A stretch of 64,000 bases of DNA from an uncultured beta proteobacterium (GTDB taxonomy: Bacteria; Pseudomonadota; Gammaproteobacteria; Burkholderiales; SG8-41), in the NCBI GenBank assembly GCA_903889565.1, contig CAISYC010000015.1, positions 62,001-126,000 on the forward strand, read 5' to 3'. Below are positions 9,545 through 18,654 of the stretch, in pieces (within the stretch, counting starts at the first letter, position 1; each line of letters opens with the position of its first letter). The position numbers and the translations under genes were made by a program. The notes under the pieces are model-generated. The model had not been told where the DNA came from. It saw nothing but the letters and a program-made list of their open reading frames with translations, and made no database searches.

Positions 9545-10239
9545 GGCATGCACTCCTCGATGGCGCCGGCGACCGCGGCGGCGATTTGTTGACGCTCCGC
9601 CGGATCGGCCATGCGGAGTTCCTCGGTGCGGTTGATGATGACGCCGGCCTCGAACAGCAGGGCCGGCATCTTCGCGTCGCGCAATACGGCGAGACGATCG
9701 AAATAATGCACACCATTAGGCTTGTCGGCAAACGGGCGGTTTTCACCGACATTGCGGTCGGCATGATATAGCGAGGGCTTGAAACCGGCCTTGATCAATC
9801 GCGCGCCGATGGCCGAGGCGCAGCGCAGGCCCTTCTTCCAACCCGGGTTCTCGCGCGAGACAAACAGCGAAAAACCGTCGAAGCGGTCACCGTATTTGCG
9901 CTCGACGCCTTCGTAGGTCCAGGTGGAGAGCAGTTTGTCCTGCATCGAATCGTGATGCACCGAGATGAACAGCGCGGCGCCGGCCGCCTGGCGTGGCCGC
10001 CGTGCCAGCGAGTTCATGTCGCCGTCGGCGCCGATCAATTGCGTGCTGCGTCCGCGCGCCTGCAATTCTTTATCGATATCGCGCGCAAGATCAAGGTTGA
10101 ATTCAAATTCAGGCCGGCCGTGCGCACTGATCACACCCGGCCGCTCCAGATAATGACCGACGTCGATCGCAATCGTGCCCGATGCGGTCGCCGCCAGCGG
10201 CAGCACCGCCAGCAGCCACGCCAGCCATCGCCCTACCAT
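9541..10239 (-). CDS. Periplasmic N-acetylmuramoyl-L-alanine amidase (Amidase_3 family)
   Basis: A 232-aa exported, single-domain zinc amidase that would cleave the bond between MurNAc and the peptide stem of peptidoglycan. A signal peptide (LAWLLAVLPLAATASG) precedes AIDVGH (first zinc histidine), the glutamate in EFEFNL, and SVHHDS (second zinc histidine); LLFEAGVIIN near the end carries the catalytic glutamate. The chosen ATG at 10239 overlaps the end of the gamma-glutamyltransferase gene by 7 bases; a longer frame to 10350 is basic and unlikely. No AMIN or SPOR domain is present. Confidence 0.87.
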   Translation of the reverse strand: MVGRWLAWLLAVLPLAATASGTIAIDVGHYLERPGVISAHGRPEFEFNLDLARDIDKELQARGRSTQLIGADGDMNSLARRPRQAAGAALFISVHHDSMQDKLLSTWTYEGVERKYGDRFDGFSLFVSRENPGWKKGLRCASAIGARLIKAGFKPSLYHADRNVGENRPFADKPNGVHYFDRLAVLRDAKMPALLFEAGVIINRTEELRMADPAERQQIAAAVAGAIEECMP

Positions 10240-11984
10240 CCGAGCGCATAGGCGGGACGGCGCGGATCGGCGCCGCCGTGCCGCACGCCGGTCTTGTGAT
10301 CGACCACGATGGTGCACGGCGCGCCGGCGAGCCAGGTCCAGTCGTCCCACCAGTAGACCTTATGGCCCATTTTCGCCAGTGCATTGCCGGTCTGTTTAGG
10401 GATGCGCGATTCGAGGTAGAGCCGGCCCGGAAAATAATCGTGCGGCTCGAACGAACCCGGGTAGCTGTAATTGGCCACGCGCGGCGCTTCGATCGCGGTC
10501 TGCGGATCCATGCCGAACACGTTGACGTTAAGGAAGACCTGCAGCATCGCCTGCGGCTGCACATCGCCGCCGGGCGTGCCGAAGGGCATGTGCACCTTGC
10601 CGTTCTTGAAGGCGAGCGCCGGGCACGGCGTCAGGCGCGGGCGTTTGCCCGGCGCGACCGAACTCGGATGCGTCGGGTCCGACCACGATTGCGTGCCGCG
10701 CCCCGAACACAGTATGCCGACACCCGGAATGATGGTCGAATTGTTCGAGCCGTCCGACGGTGTGGCCGACATCGCATTGCCGTGACGATCGACACAACAC
10801 AAATAAGTGGTGTCGCCCGGCCCCGGCGCCTCTTCGGACTGCGGCTGCGGTATCCAGCGCGGCGCGAGTTCCTTCAGTGTGGCCGGGTCACCCGGCGGCG
10901 GCATCGCCGACCACGCGGTTTCGTTGCGGATCAGGCTGCGCCGGTGATCGGCGTAGGCCTCCGACATCAGCCCCTTGATCGGCACCTTGATAAAATCCGG
11001 ATCGCCGAAATGATGATGGCGGTCGGCAAAGGCCAGCTTCAGCGCCTCGGTGATCAGGTGGATGTACTGCGGCGAATTGTGGCCGAGGCTCTTCAGATCA
11101 ATGCCTTTCAGGATGTTCAACGCCATCGGCAGCACCGGTCCCTGCGACCACGGTCCGCAGGCGTGCACGTCGATGCCCATGAAGCGCGCCTTTACCGTCG
11201 GCTCGAACTTGATGCTGTAATCGGCGAAGTCCTCCATGCGCATGAAGCCGCCGTTCTTCTGATGGAACTTGACGATGGTGGCGGCGACGTCGCCTTTGTA
11301 GAAGGCATCGCGCGCGGCGCGCAATGCGGCGCTGCGGCCGCGGCGTTTGTTCGCCTTCTCGACGTCGGCGAGATACTGCAAGGTATTAGCGAGTTCCGAC
11401 TGCACAAATAAATCGCCGGGTTGCGGCGGCCGTCCCTTCGGCAGGAACACCTTCTTGTTCGACGGCCAGCGTTCGTACGACGACTGGTTGTCGGTGATGA
11501 ACTGCGACATCAGCGGATACATCGGAAAGCCGTCGCGCGCGAAGCGGATCGCCGCCGAGGCCACTTCGGCGAAGCTCATGGTACCGAAACGCTCGAGTGC
11601 GGTGATCCACGCATCGGGCGCCGCCGGCACCACGCTGCGCAGCACGCCTGCGGGTATCTTGCCGCCGTGGTTTTTCTGGAAATAATCGGGGGTGATTGCC
11701 TGCGGCCACACGCCGAGGCCGTCGATGCAATGAATCTCGCGCGTCTTCGCCACATAGATGATCATCGGCGCCACACCGCCGAAATTCACTTTGTCGGTCT
11801 GCAGCACGCCGACCGCAATGCCGGCGGCGACACCGGCGTCGATTGCGTTGCCGCCGGCCTCGAGAATTTCAAAGCCCGCGTGCGCGGCCAGATAGTGGCC
11901 GGCCGCGATGACGTGGCGCGTGCCCATGATGGCCGGGCGGTTCGACGGGGCGGGCCTGACTGCGGCCGGATCTTCCATTTTCAT
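10233..11984 (-). CDS. ggt: Gamma-glutamyltransferase (copy 1)
   Basis: Ntn-hydrolase family enzyme of 583 aa that cleaves gamma-glutamyl bonds, for example in glutathione. Family blocks are GHYLAAHAGFEILEAGGNA near the N-terminus, GGVAPMIIY, and the autoprocessing site GDTTYLCCVDRHGNA, in which the threonine becomes the new N-terminal nucleophile. PFGTPGGDVQPQAMLQV follows in the small subunit. No signal peptide is seen. It is the first gene of an overlapping set with the amidase and a Bug receptor, and is divergent from another Bug receptor 85 bases away. The substrate may differ from glutathione. Confidence 0.92.
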   Translation of the reverse strand: MKMEDPAAVRPAPSNRPAIMGTRHVIAAGHYLAAHAGFEILEAGGNAIDAGVAAGIAVGVLQTDKVNFGGVAPMIIYVAKTREIHCIDGLGVWPQAITPDYFQKNHGGKIPAGVLRSVVPAAPDAWITALERFGTMSFAEVASAAIRFARDGFPMYPLMSQFITDNQSSYERWPSNKKVFLPKGRPPQPGDLFVQSELANTLQYLADVEKANKRRGRSAALRAARDAFYKGDVAATIVKFHQKNGGFMRMEDFADYSIKFEPTVKARFMGIDVHACGPWSQGPVLPMALNILKGIDLKSLGHNSPQYIHLITEALKLAFADRHHHFGDPDFIKVPIKGLMSEAYADHRRSLIRNETAWSAMPPPGDPATLKELAPRWIPQPQSEEAPGPGDTTYLCCVDRHGNAMSATPSDGSNNSTIIPGVGILCSGRGTQSWSDPTHPSSVAPGKRPRLTPCPALAFKNGKVHMPFGTPGGDVQPQAMLQVFLNVNVFGMDPQTAIEAPRVANYSYPGSFEPHDYFPGRLYLESRIPKQTGNALAKMGHKVYWWDDWTWLAGAPCTIVVDHKTGVRHGGADPRRPAYALGW

Positions 11985-12069
11985 AAATCACCTGTGGGCG
12001 TGTATGCGTTTGATCGCGACGAACATTGTAGCCGCGAACCGCCGGCGCGGCATCCGCTACAATCCACCC

Positions 12070-13125
12070 ATGAATATTGCGCAAATGCTTCATCATCGCG
12101 CGCTACCTAGCCCGGAAGGGACAACGCCGATTCCGCGGCATTGCACTTTCGGGCTCATCTCATTTGTCGTTCTTGCATTGGTGCTGACCATGACCGGCGC
12201 GGCGACCGCGCAGACCGCATGGAAGCCTGGCAAGCTGGTTGAAATCGTCGTCGGCGTTGCGCCCGGCGGCGGCGTCGATCGCACCGCGCGGCTGCTGCAG
12301 AAAGTACTGCAGGACAAACGCCTGCTTGAGGTCGCCGCCAGCGTGATCAACAAACCTGGCGGTGGCGGCATCCTCGGGCAGGTGTATCTCAACCAGCACG
12401 CCGGCGACGCGCATTATCTCGAGATCTCGGCAACCTCGGTCATCACCAACCAGATCACCGGCAAAAGTCCGAGCAGCTGGAGCGACTTCACGCCGATCGC
12501 GATGCTGTGCGACGAATACATCGGCTTCGTCGTCAAGGCCGATTCGCCGCTGAAAAACGGCGCCGATCTTGCGGCCTTGCTGAAACTGGATGCGTCGGCA
12601 CTGCCTGCCGGCATCGCCACCAGCGCCGGCAACACCAATCACATTGCGCTGGCGCTGCTCGCCAAACGCGCAGGCGGCGATGCAAAGAAGCTGAAAGTCG
12701 TGGTCTTCGGCTCCGGCGGCGAATCGACCACCGCGCTGATGGGAGGCCATGTCGGCATCGTCACTGCGCCCGCCGCCAGCGCGCTGTCCGGCGTGCAGAG
12801 CGGCGCCCTGCGCATGCTCGCAGTAGCAGCACCACGTCGCCTCGACGGCCCGCTTGCCACGGTGCCAACGTGGAAGGAATTGGGTTACGACATCGTCGTT
12901 ACCAACTGGCGCCCGGTACTCGGCCCGCGCGGCCTCACCGCCGCGCAAGTCGCGTTCTGGGAGGAACGGCTGTGGCGTTTCACGCAGACCGAAGACTGGA
13001 AACACGAGCTCGAATCGACCGGCGCGGTCGCGCATTACATGAACAGCCGCGAGCTCGCGCAATACCTGGCGGCGCAACACGCCGAATTTAAAATCGTGCT
13101 CGCCGAAATCGGACTCGCCCGCTAA
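12070..13125 (+). CDS. Bug-like periplasmic receptor (divergent member)
   Basis: About 351 aa, starting at the ATG at 12070. A long N-region is followed by a hydrophobic core (FVVLALVLTMTGAATAQ) for export. The mature part has the Bug fold blocks LVEIVVGVAPGGGVDRTAR, INKPGGGG and ITNQITG, but they differ from the other Bug copies in this window, and the usual HIPYKG motif is replaced by VVVFGSGGEST. It is divergent from gamma-glutamyltransferase copy 1 and lies upstream of copy 2, suggesting the ligand may be a gamma-glutamyl compound or its product (inference). Confidence 0.82.
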   Translation: MNIAQMLHHRALPSPEGTTPIPRHCTFGLISFVVLALVLTMTGAATAQTAWKPGKLVEIVVGVAPGGGVDRTARLLQKVLQDKRLLEVAASVINKPGGGGILGQVYLNQHAGDAHYLEISATSVITNQITGKSPSSWSDFTPIAMLCDEYIGFVVKADSPLKNGADLAALLKLDASALPAGIATSAGNTNHIALALLAKRAGGDAKKLKVVVFGSGGESTTALMGGHVGIVTAPAASALSGVQSGALRMLAVAAPRRLDGPLATVPTWKELGYDIVVTNWRPVLGPRGLTAAQVAFWEERLWRFTQTEDWKHELESTGAVAHYMNSRELAQYLAAQHAEFKIVLAEIGLAR

Positions 13126-13220
13126 GCGCTGAGGGGCGCACGACCAAAGCCGGTGCCGGGCGTGGTGTATCATCGCCGCTACTTTCAATCCATTTCTTCA
13201 ACGCGCGCCGCGCCACTCAC

Positions 13221-14810
13221 ATGACCGATTTCAGCTGGGATTTTCCGTATCCGTCGCAACGCATGCCCATCCTCGCGCGCAACTGCGTGGCGACCTCGCA
13301 ACCGCTGGCCGCGCAGGCCGGTCTGCGCATGTTGTTGAAAGGCGGCAGCGCTGTCGATGCCGTGATTGCCACCGCCGTTGCCCTGACCGTGCTCGAACCG
13401 ACCAGCAACGGCATCGGCTCCGACGCTTTTGCAATCCTGTGGGACGGCAAAAAGCTGCGCGGTCTCAACGCCTCGGGCCGCTCGCCGGCAGCGTGGACGC
13501 CTGAACGCTTCAAGGATGCGGCCACCATGCCGATGCGCGGCTGGAACGCGGTCACGGTGCCGGGCTGCGTGTCGGCCTGGGTCGAACTGTCGAAGCAATA
13601 CGGCAAGCTGCCGTTCGCCGATCTGTTCGAGCCGGCAATCGAATACGCCGAACGCGGTTACATGGTCACGCCGACCATCGCGCGCCTATGGGCGAATCAG
13701 GTGCCGGAACTGAAATCGCAACCCGGTTTTGCCGCGGCCTTCATGCCGCGCGGCCGCGCGCCGCTGCCGGGCGAAAAATTCACCTTCGCCGATCAGGCGA
13801 CCACACTGCGCAAGATCGCCGAATCCAAAGGCGAAGCCTTCTACCGCGGCGAGCTCGCCGAAAAAATCGCCGCGCACGCCAAAGCCAATGGCGGCGCCAT
13901 GACCACTGCCGATCTCGCCGCGCACACGCTCGACTGGGTCGAGCCGCTGGCGCAGGATTACCGCGGCTACACACTGCACGAAATTCCGCCCAACGGCCAG
14001 GGTATCGGCGCGCTGATCGCGCTTGGCATCCTCGATAACTTCGACCTACGCGAACTCAAGGTCGATTCTGCGGACAGTCTGCACGTGCAGATCGAGGCGA
14101 TGAAACTCGCCTTTGCCGATATCTATGAATATGTGTCCGATCCAGAAACGATGCGGATCAAACCGTCGCAGATGCTCGACAAGTCTTATCTGCGCGACCG
14201 CGCCAAACTGATCGACATGAAAAAGGCGCAGGATCCAAAATTCGGCTCGCCGCCCGCCGGCGGCACCGTTTACCTCACGGCGGCCGATGACTCCGGCATG
14301 ATGGTGTCGTTCATTCAATCGAACTTCGCCGGCTTCGGCTCGGGTTGCGTAGTTGACGGCACCGGCATCAGCCTGCAAAACCGCGGTTATGGCTTCAGCC
14401 TCAAGCCCGGCCACGCCAACATCGTGGCGCCGAACAAGCGTCCGTTCCAGACCATCATTCCCGCTTTCATAACCCGCGATGGCAAACCGGTCATGAGCTA
14501 CGGCGTGATGGGCGGCTCGATGCAGGCGCAGGGCCACTCGCAGGTGATGGTGCGTTTCGCCGACTACGGCCAGAATCCGCAGGCCGCCGCCGATGCGCCG
14601 CGCTGGCGCGTCGATACCGGACTCAAGGTCGGAATCGAGCAGGGTGTCAGCGAAGACGTCTTCAACGAACTGAAGTCACGCGGCCACGACCTCGCGCGCG
14701 CCGACCGCTGGAGCACCGACTTCGGCCGCGCGCAGCTGATCTACCGGATGGAGGACGGCTATCTCGCAGCATCCGAGCGCCGCACCGACGGTCAGGCCGT
14801 CGGTTACTAA
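13221..14810 (+). CDS. Gamma-glutamyltransferase (copy 2)
   Basis: Second gamma-glutamyltransferase-family enzyme, 529 aa, only distantly similar to copy 1. Blocks: CVATSQPLAAQAGLRMLLKGG, GIGSDAFAILWDG, and the processing site GGTVYLTAADDSGMMVS with a conserved threonine, then MGGSMQAQGHSQVMVRF. No signal peptide is apparent. It follows the Bug-like receptor by 95 bases on the same strand. Members of this YwrD-like group are often poorly characterised, so the substrate is open. Confidence 0.9.
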   Translation: MTDFSWDFPYPSQRMPILARNCVATSQPLAAQAGLRMLLKGGSAVDAVIATAVALTVLEPTSNGIGSDAFAILWDGKKLRGLNASGRSPAAWTPERFKDAATMPMRGWNAVTVPGCVSAWVELSKQYGKLPFADLFEPAIEYAERGYMVTPTIARLWANQVPELKSQPGFAAAFMPRGRAPLPGEKFTFADQATTLRKIAESKGEAFYRGELAEKIAAHAKANGGAMTTADLAAHTLDWVEPLAQDYRGYTLHEIPPNGQGIGALIALGILDNFDLRELKVDSADSLHVQIEAMKLAFADIYEYVSDPETMRIKPSQMLDKSYLRDRAKLIDMKKAQDPKFGSPPAGGTVYLTAADDSGMMVSFIQSNFAGFGSGCVVDGTGISLQNRGYGFSLKPGHANIVAPNKRPFQTIIPAFITRDGKPVMSYGVMGGSMQAQGHSQVMVRFADYGQNPQAAADAPRWRVDTGLKVGIEQGVSEDVFNELKSRGHDLARADRWSTDFGRAQLIYRMEDGYLAASERRTDGQAVGY

Positions 14811-14817
14811 CAGATAT

Positions 14818-14845
14818 CCCCTCTCCCGCTTACGCGGGGCGAGGG
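14818..14845. repeat. Imperfect inverted repeat, possible terminator
   Basis: CCCTCTCCCGC and GCGGGGCGAGGG form an imperfect hairpin just after the second gamma-glutamyltransferase. There is no T-run, so factor-independent termination is uncertain; hairpins of this form are common dispersed intergenic repeats in proteobacteria. Confidence 0.4.
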
Positions 14846-14894
14846 AGCAAATTGTTGTGAGCCACCGCACTTAATTTCGTATCCGGAGCACATC

Positions 14895-15347
14895 ATGTCC
14901 GAACACAAAGCCACCATTATCTGGACGCGCACCACACCCGACTTCACCTACAAAACCTATACGCGCGACCACCTCTGGCGTTTCGACAACGGCGTCGAAA
15001 TTGCAGGCTCGGCGGCGCCCGCCTTTCTCGGCAATCCCGACCGCGTCGATCCCGAAGGCGCTTTTGTTGCCGCGCTGTCGAGTTGCCACATGCTGACCTT
15101 CCTGGCGCTGGCGGCGAACAAGGGTTTTGTTGTCGATCGCTATGACGACGCGGCGGTCGGCCATCTCGCCAAGAATGCCGCCGGCAAGATGGCGGTCACG
15201 AAAGTCGAACTGCATCCGAAGATCGCCTTCAGCGGCGCCAAGCTGCCTACAGAGAGCGATCTCGACTGGCTGCACGACAAGGCGCATCGCGAGTGTTTCA
15301 TCGCGAATTCAGTGACGACCGAAATAGAAGTCCTGCCCGCGAACTGA
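14895..15347 (+). CDS. OsmC family protein
   Basis: A 150-aa protein of the OsmC/Ohr fold, which reduces organic or fatty-acid hydroperoxides with two cysteines. The first cysteine is in ALSSCHMLTFL (about residue 62) and the second in HRECFIANSV (about residue 135), both at the family positions. The ATG at 14895 follows CCGGAGCA as ribosome binding site. It is probably transcribed alone, and its 3' end is convergent with the small secreted protein gene one base away. Exact peroxide preference is not predictable. Confidence 0.92.
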   Translation: MSEHKATIIWTRTTPDFTYKTYTRDHLWRFDNGVEIAGSAAPAFLGNPDRVDPEGAFVAALSSCHMLTFLALAANKGFVVDRYDDAAVGHLAKNAAGKMAVTKVELHPKIAFSGAKLPTESDLDWLHDKAHRECFIANSVTTEIEVLPAN

Positions 15348-15348
15348 A

Positions 15349-15699
15349 CTAGCGGGCGGCCCCGCGCGCCACGCACTCGGCGACAAACCGGTTGCGATGA
15401 ATCTGCGGGTCTTCCGGCTTTTCGAACACCTCGGCAGCCTTGGCGAACAAAAAGTCCTCGTCGGCCTGATCCTGCACGAACCAGCGCAGATCCGGCGGGA
15501 AGGCCTTGATCAAGACCAGATCGTCGCTGAATTTGCCGAGAAAAGACGTGCCGCTCATGCCGTCATCGCGCGACAGCGCGGCATTCCGGATGAAATCGCC
15601 GCCCTCGCTGCATTCCTGTTCGCTCAACGCATGTGACTGCGCGCCCCGACTGAAGACCAGCGCGATCGATAAACCGAGAATGGCTGCCGGTCTCTGCAT
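15349..15699 (-). CDS. Small exported protein of unknown function
   Basis: Not recognised. 116 aa with a signal peptide (AILGLSIALVFSRGAQSHA) and a short mature domain holding two cysteines (QECSEGGDF and FVAECVARG), which could form one disulfide. It is probably periplasmic. It lies 15 bases after the DUF599 gene on the same strand, suggesting one operon FIST-DUF599-this gene. Confidence 0.7.
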   Translation of the reverse strand: MQRPAAILGLSIALVFSRGAQSHALSEQECSEGGDFIRNAALSRDDGMSGTSFLGKFSDDLVLIKAFPPDLRWFVQDQADEDFLFAKAAEVFEKPEDPQIHRNRFVAECVARGAAR

Positions 15700-15714
15700 T
15701 AAATTTCCGCTGGT

Positions 15715-16410
15715 TCAGCCCGCCAGGATCTGCAGCGTTTTCGAACGGAATTCGCGCTGGTGCAGCACATAAACGATGCACACCGTCATGAATATCATCA
15801 GCACCGGATGCACGAACCACGACAACGCCGCCACGCCGAAATAATACGCGCGCAGGCCGTTGTTGAAATTGCCGCTGGCAAACGACGCCAGCGCGGTGAT
15901 GCGCTCGATGTGATCGGCGTATTGCTCGGCGTCCGCAATCGGTTTGCGCGTGGCGCCGATCAGCACCGAGGCCAGACCAAACTGGCGGATCGACCACGAC
16001 AGCTTGAAAAACGCGAAAACGAAAATCACCACCAGCAGAAAAATCTTCAGCTCCCACTCGCGGTCGGACACCTGCTGCGAGAACGGCAGCTCGGCGATCA
16101 CGCCGGCGGCCTTCTCCGCGTAACCCATCATCGCCACCAGCGCGCCGAGGATCAGCATGGTGGTCGAGGCGAAGAACTGCGAGCTGCGCGTCAGGTTGCG
16201 CATGATGTTGACGTCGAGCATGCGATTGTCGCGGCCGACCATCTGCACGATCCATTCGCGGATGTACTTGTCCATCTGGCGGCGCAGGGTGGGCTGTGCC
16301 GTTTCGCGGTGATCGGTAAACCAGACATAGCCCGCCCACCACGCGGCAAACCACGCCAGCGCCAGCAGATCGAGCCAGGGCAGAAACAGGGAATTGAAAA
16401 AATTGTTCAT
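15715..16410 (-). CDS. DUF599 family inner-membrane protein
   Basis: 231 aa with about four membrane segments: residues 8-28 (LPWLDLLALAWFAAWWAGYVWF), ~80-100 (FFASTTMLILGALVAMMGY), ~125-145 (IFLLVVIFVFAFFKLSW) and ~190-215 (WFVHPVLMIFMTVCIVYVL). The order of N-terminal TLRRQMD-x8-QMVGRDNRMLDVNIMRN and later FASGNFNNGLRAYYFG is typical of DUF599. Function unknown. The ATG at 16410 is preferred over the TTG at 16422. It starts four bases after the FIST gene ends, so coupled expression is likely. Confidence 0.85.
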   Translation of the reverse strand: MNNFFNSLFLPWLDLLALAWFAAWWAGYVWFTDHRETAQPTLRRQMDKYIREWIVQMVGRDNRMLDVNIMRNLTRSSQFFASTTMLILGALVAMMGYAEKAAGVIAELPFSQQVSDREWELKIFLLVVIFVFAFFKLSWSIRQFGLASVLIGATRKPIADAEQYADHIERITALASFASGNFNNGLRAYYFGVAALSWFVHPVLMIFMTVCIVYVLHQREFRSKTLQILAG

Positions 16411-16414
16411 ACGC

Positions 16415-17527
16415 TCACGCAAAAAGGGTCAGCACGCCGGTGTAGCCGTACAAGCGGTTATGCGAAATTTCGCCATTGCAGAAAAAGCCCACCAGCGGAA
16501 GATCGCCGAGCGCCTCCTGTACCAGTTTAAGCTCCTCGGAGTCCGGCCCGAACAGATTGGCGCCACGCCCGAGGCAGGAAAAATACACCGCGCCGCGCGG
16601 CTTCGTATACAGCCCCTCTTTGATGCTCGACAGCATGCGGCGCATGTCTTCGACTGCAGTGGCGTTGTCGCGCCGGCAAAACACGAGTTCGCCGCCGGAT
16701 TCGACATTGTCGCCGATCGCCACCAATCCGCGGCTGGCGTCGACCCCGACCAGATTGCGCACGAGGTAGTCTCCGGTGTCGCTGCCGGCGACCGGCAGCC
16801 CGGCAAACACGGTGCTGCCGAGGCGCTGCAGATCGCGCGCGAGTTTTTCGCCGACATCCTGCTTCAGCACATCGAGCGCCGGCTTGCCGTCGAGCTTGAG
16901 AATGATGTTGCGCTGCGCTTCGGTAATGCGGTGTTTTTCCCCGATCGGCGAACAACCCTGCGTCAGACGGGTGGCGACCGTGATCTCATCGGACAACAGC
17001 ACGCCGGAGATTCCGCCCTCGAGCAGCTTGTCGGCGATCTGCCGGTTTTCCGCGCGCGAACTGGTCAGCCCGCCGACGACAAAACCGCTGTCGACCTTGC
17101 CGGCCAGCGCGGCAATCAAATCCGGCACCGAGCCGTTGCGCGGATCGGCGTGCACGATGGCGAAATTGGCCTGCCGGCCGCCGACGTGGAGTTTGCGCAG
17201 ATTGAGGTCATCGGTGGTACGGATGTTCGCGAACACCTCGAACGAGCCCGGCGCGAATTCCGCAAGCATCACCGCCATTGCCGGCTCGTCGAGATATTCG
17301 CGCCCGGTCGCGCAAACGCCGATGCCGGTGCCGCCGATCCAGTGCGCCACGCCGGTCCTGTCGCGGAAAAACGCGGTGATCTGCTCGATGTGCTCCGCCA
17401 GCAGATCGGTCACATACAGAAACCCGAGGTTCTCCGGTCCGCCGCTGCCGAGCTGGGTCACGCAATTCTGCGCAATCGCCCGCCAGTCATCGCCGGCCCC
17501 GTGCGCATATCGGAAAGGCATCGTCAT
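16415..17527 (-). CDS. FIST domain sensory protein
   Basis: 370 aa with FIST N (about residues 30-210) and FIST C (about 220-350) domains. These are thought to bind small ligands such as amino acids in signalling proteins. Visible blocks: ENLGFLYVTDLLAEH, IGGTGIGVCATGREY, GGLTSSRAENRQ, GVLLSDEITVATRLTQGCSPIG and GAVYFSCLGRG, then FFCNGEISHNRLYGYTGVLTLF at the end. No output domain is fused, so it would act through a partner. ATGs exist at 17527 and 17521. It heads an operon with the DUF599 protein. Confidence 0.9.
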   Translation of the reverse strand: MTMPFRYAHGAGDDWRAIAQNCVTQLGSGGPENLGFLYVTDLLAEHIEQITAFFRDRTGVAHWIGGTGIGVCATGREYLDEPAMAVMLAEFAPGSFEVFANIRTTDDLNLRKLHVGGRQANFAIVHADPRNGSVPDLIAALAGKVDSGFVVGGLTSSRAENRQIADKLLEGGISGVLLSDEITVATRLTQGCSPIGEKHRITEAQRNIILKLDGKPALDVLKQDVGEKLARDLQRLGSTVFAGLPVAGSDTGDYLVRNLVGVDASRGLVAIGDNVESGGELVFCRRDNATAVEDMRRMLSSIKEGLYTKPRGAVYFSCLGRGANLFGPDSEELKLVQEALGDLPLVGFFCNGEISHNRLYGYTGVLTLFA

Positions 17528-17669
17528 GCCGCCTATTATCGCAGGCCCGCCGCTTGGCGCGCCAGTTTTGACGCGTCCGGATTCGGGGACGTCCCGGAAC
17601 GCGTTGCGGGGCCGACTGCACGCATCGGGAAAAATGCTAACTTATGCGCTGATCGATCATGTTTTCTCC

Positions 17670-18653
17670 ATGCCCATGAAAACCACCGTGCGCTTCACCT
17701 GGAACCAGCTGCGGATATTCGACGCCGTCGCCCGCCTCTCCAGCCATACCCGCGCCGCCGCCGAACTGCACGTGGTGCAGCCGACGGTGTCGGCGCAGAT
17801 CAAGCAGCTTGCCGGCGCCGTCGGCATGCCGCTGTTCGAACAGGTCGGCAAGAAAATATTCCTGACTCCGGCCGGCCGCGAACTGCACGCGACCTGCGCC
17901 GAGATGTTCGACTGCTGGTCGCGCTTCGAGATGACCGTCGCCGATCTCAAAGGCATCAAGAAAGGCACGCTGCGCGTGGCCATCGTCACCACCGCCAAAT
18001 ATTTCATCCCGCGCCTGCTCGGCCCGTTCTGCCGGCTCTACCCGGGCATCGACGTTGCGCTTGAAGTGGTCAACCGCGACCAGATCATCGAACGGCTCGC
18101 CGCCAACCGCGACGACCTCTACATCATGGGCGTGCCGCCCGAACAGTTGCCGACGGAGCGACACCCGTTTCTGGAGAATCCGCTGGTGGTGATCGCGCCG
18201 CGCGAACATCCGCTGGCCGGCCGCCGCCGCATTGAACTCGCGCGGCTTGCCGGCGAACAGTTCATCGCGCGCGAACCGGGTTCCGGCACGCGCATCGCCG
18301 CGGAATATTTTTTCAGTACACAACGCTTCAAACCGCGCGTGCGCATGCAGCTCGGCAACAACGAGGCCGTCAAATGGTCAGTCGCCGCCGGCCTCGGCAT
18401 CGCCGTGGTGTCGCGCCATGCGCTGATGCACGAACCGATGGAAGACAGGCTCGCCGTCCTCGACGTGCAGGGCTTTCCGATCCGCCGGTCCTGGTATGTC
18501 GTCTATCCCTCTGGCAAGCGGCTATCGGTGGTGGCGCAAACCTTCTTCGATTACCTCAAGCGCGAAGCGGCAACCATCCAGGCCGAGCTCGCCGCCGCGC
18601 CGACCGGCGGCCGCCCGAAAAAAGCGGTGCCGCGCCGCCGTGGCGCCGCCTGA
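17670..18653 (+). CDS. LysR family transcriptional regulator (CbbR-like)
   Basis: 327 aa. The N-terminal winged helix-turn-helix spans about residues 5-65 (FTWNQLRIFDAVARLSSHTR, VVQPTVSAQIKQL, PLFEQVGKKIFLTPAG), followed by a full periplasmic-binding-like effector domain (LRVAIVTTAKYFIPRLLGPF; EHPLAGRRRIELARLAGEQF). The C-terminus is basic (RPKKAVPRRRG). The ATG at 17670 is the likely start; 17634 and 17676 are in frame. Its target is not evident. It is convergent with the TerC gene with a one-base gap. Its HTH is clearly similar to the short protein at 20486-20836. Confidence 0.9.
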   Translation: MPMKTTVRFTWNQLRIFDAVARLSSHTRAAAELHVVQPTVSAQIKQLAGAVGMPLFEQVGKKIFLTPAGRELHATCAEMFDCWSRFEMTVADLKGIKKGTLRVAIVTTAKYFIPRLLGPFCRLYPGIDVALEVVNRDQIIERLAANRDDLYIMGVPPEQLPTERHPFLENPLVVIAPREHPLAGRRRIELARLAGEQFIAREPGSGTRIAAEYFFSTQRFKPRVRMQLGNNEAVKWSVAAGLGIAVVSRHALMHEPMEDRLAVLDVQGFPIRRSWYVVYPSGKRLSVVAQTFFDYLKREAATIQAELAAAPTGGRPKKAVPRRRGAA

Positions 18654-18654
18654 C

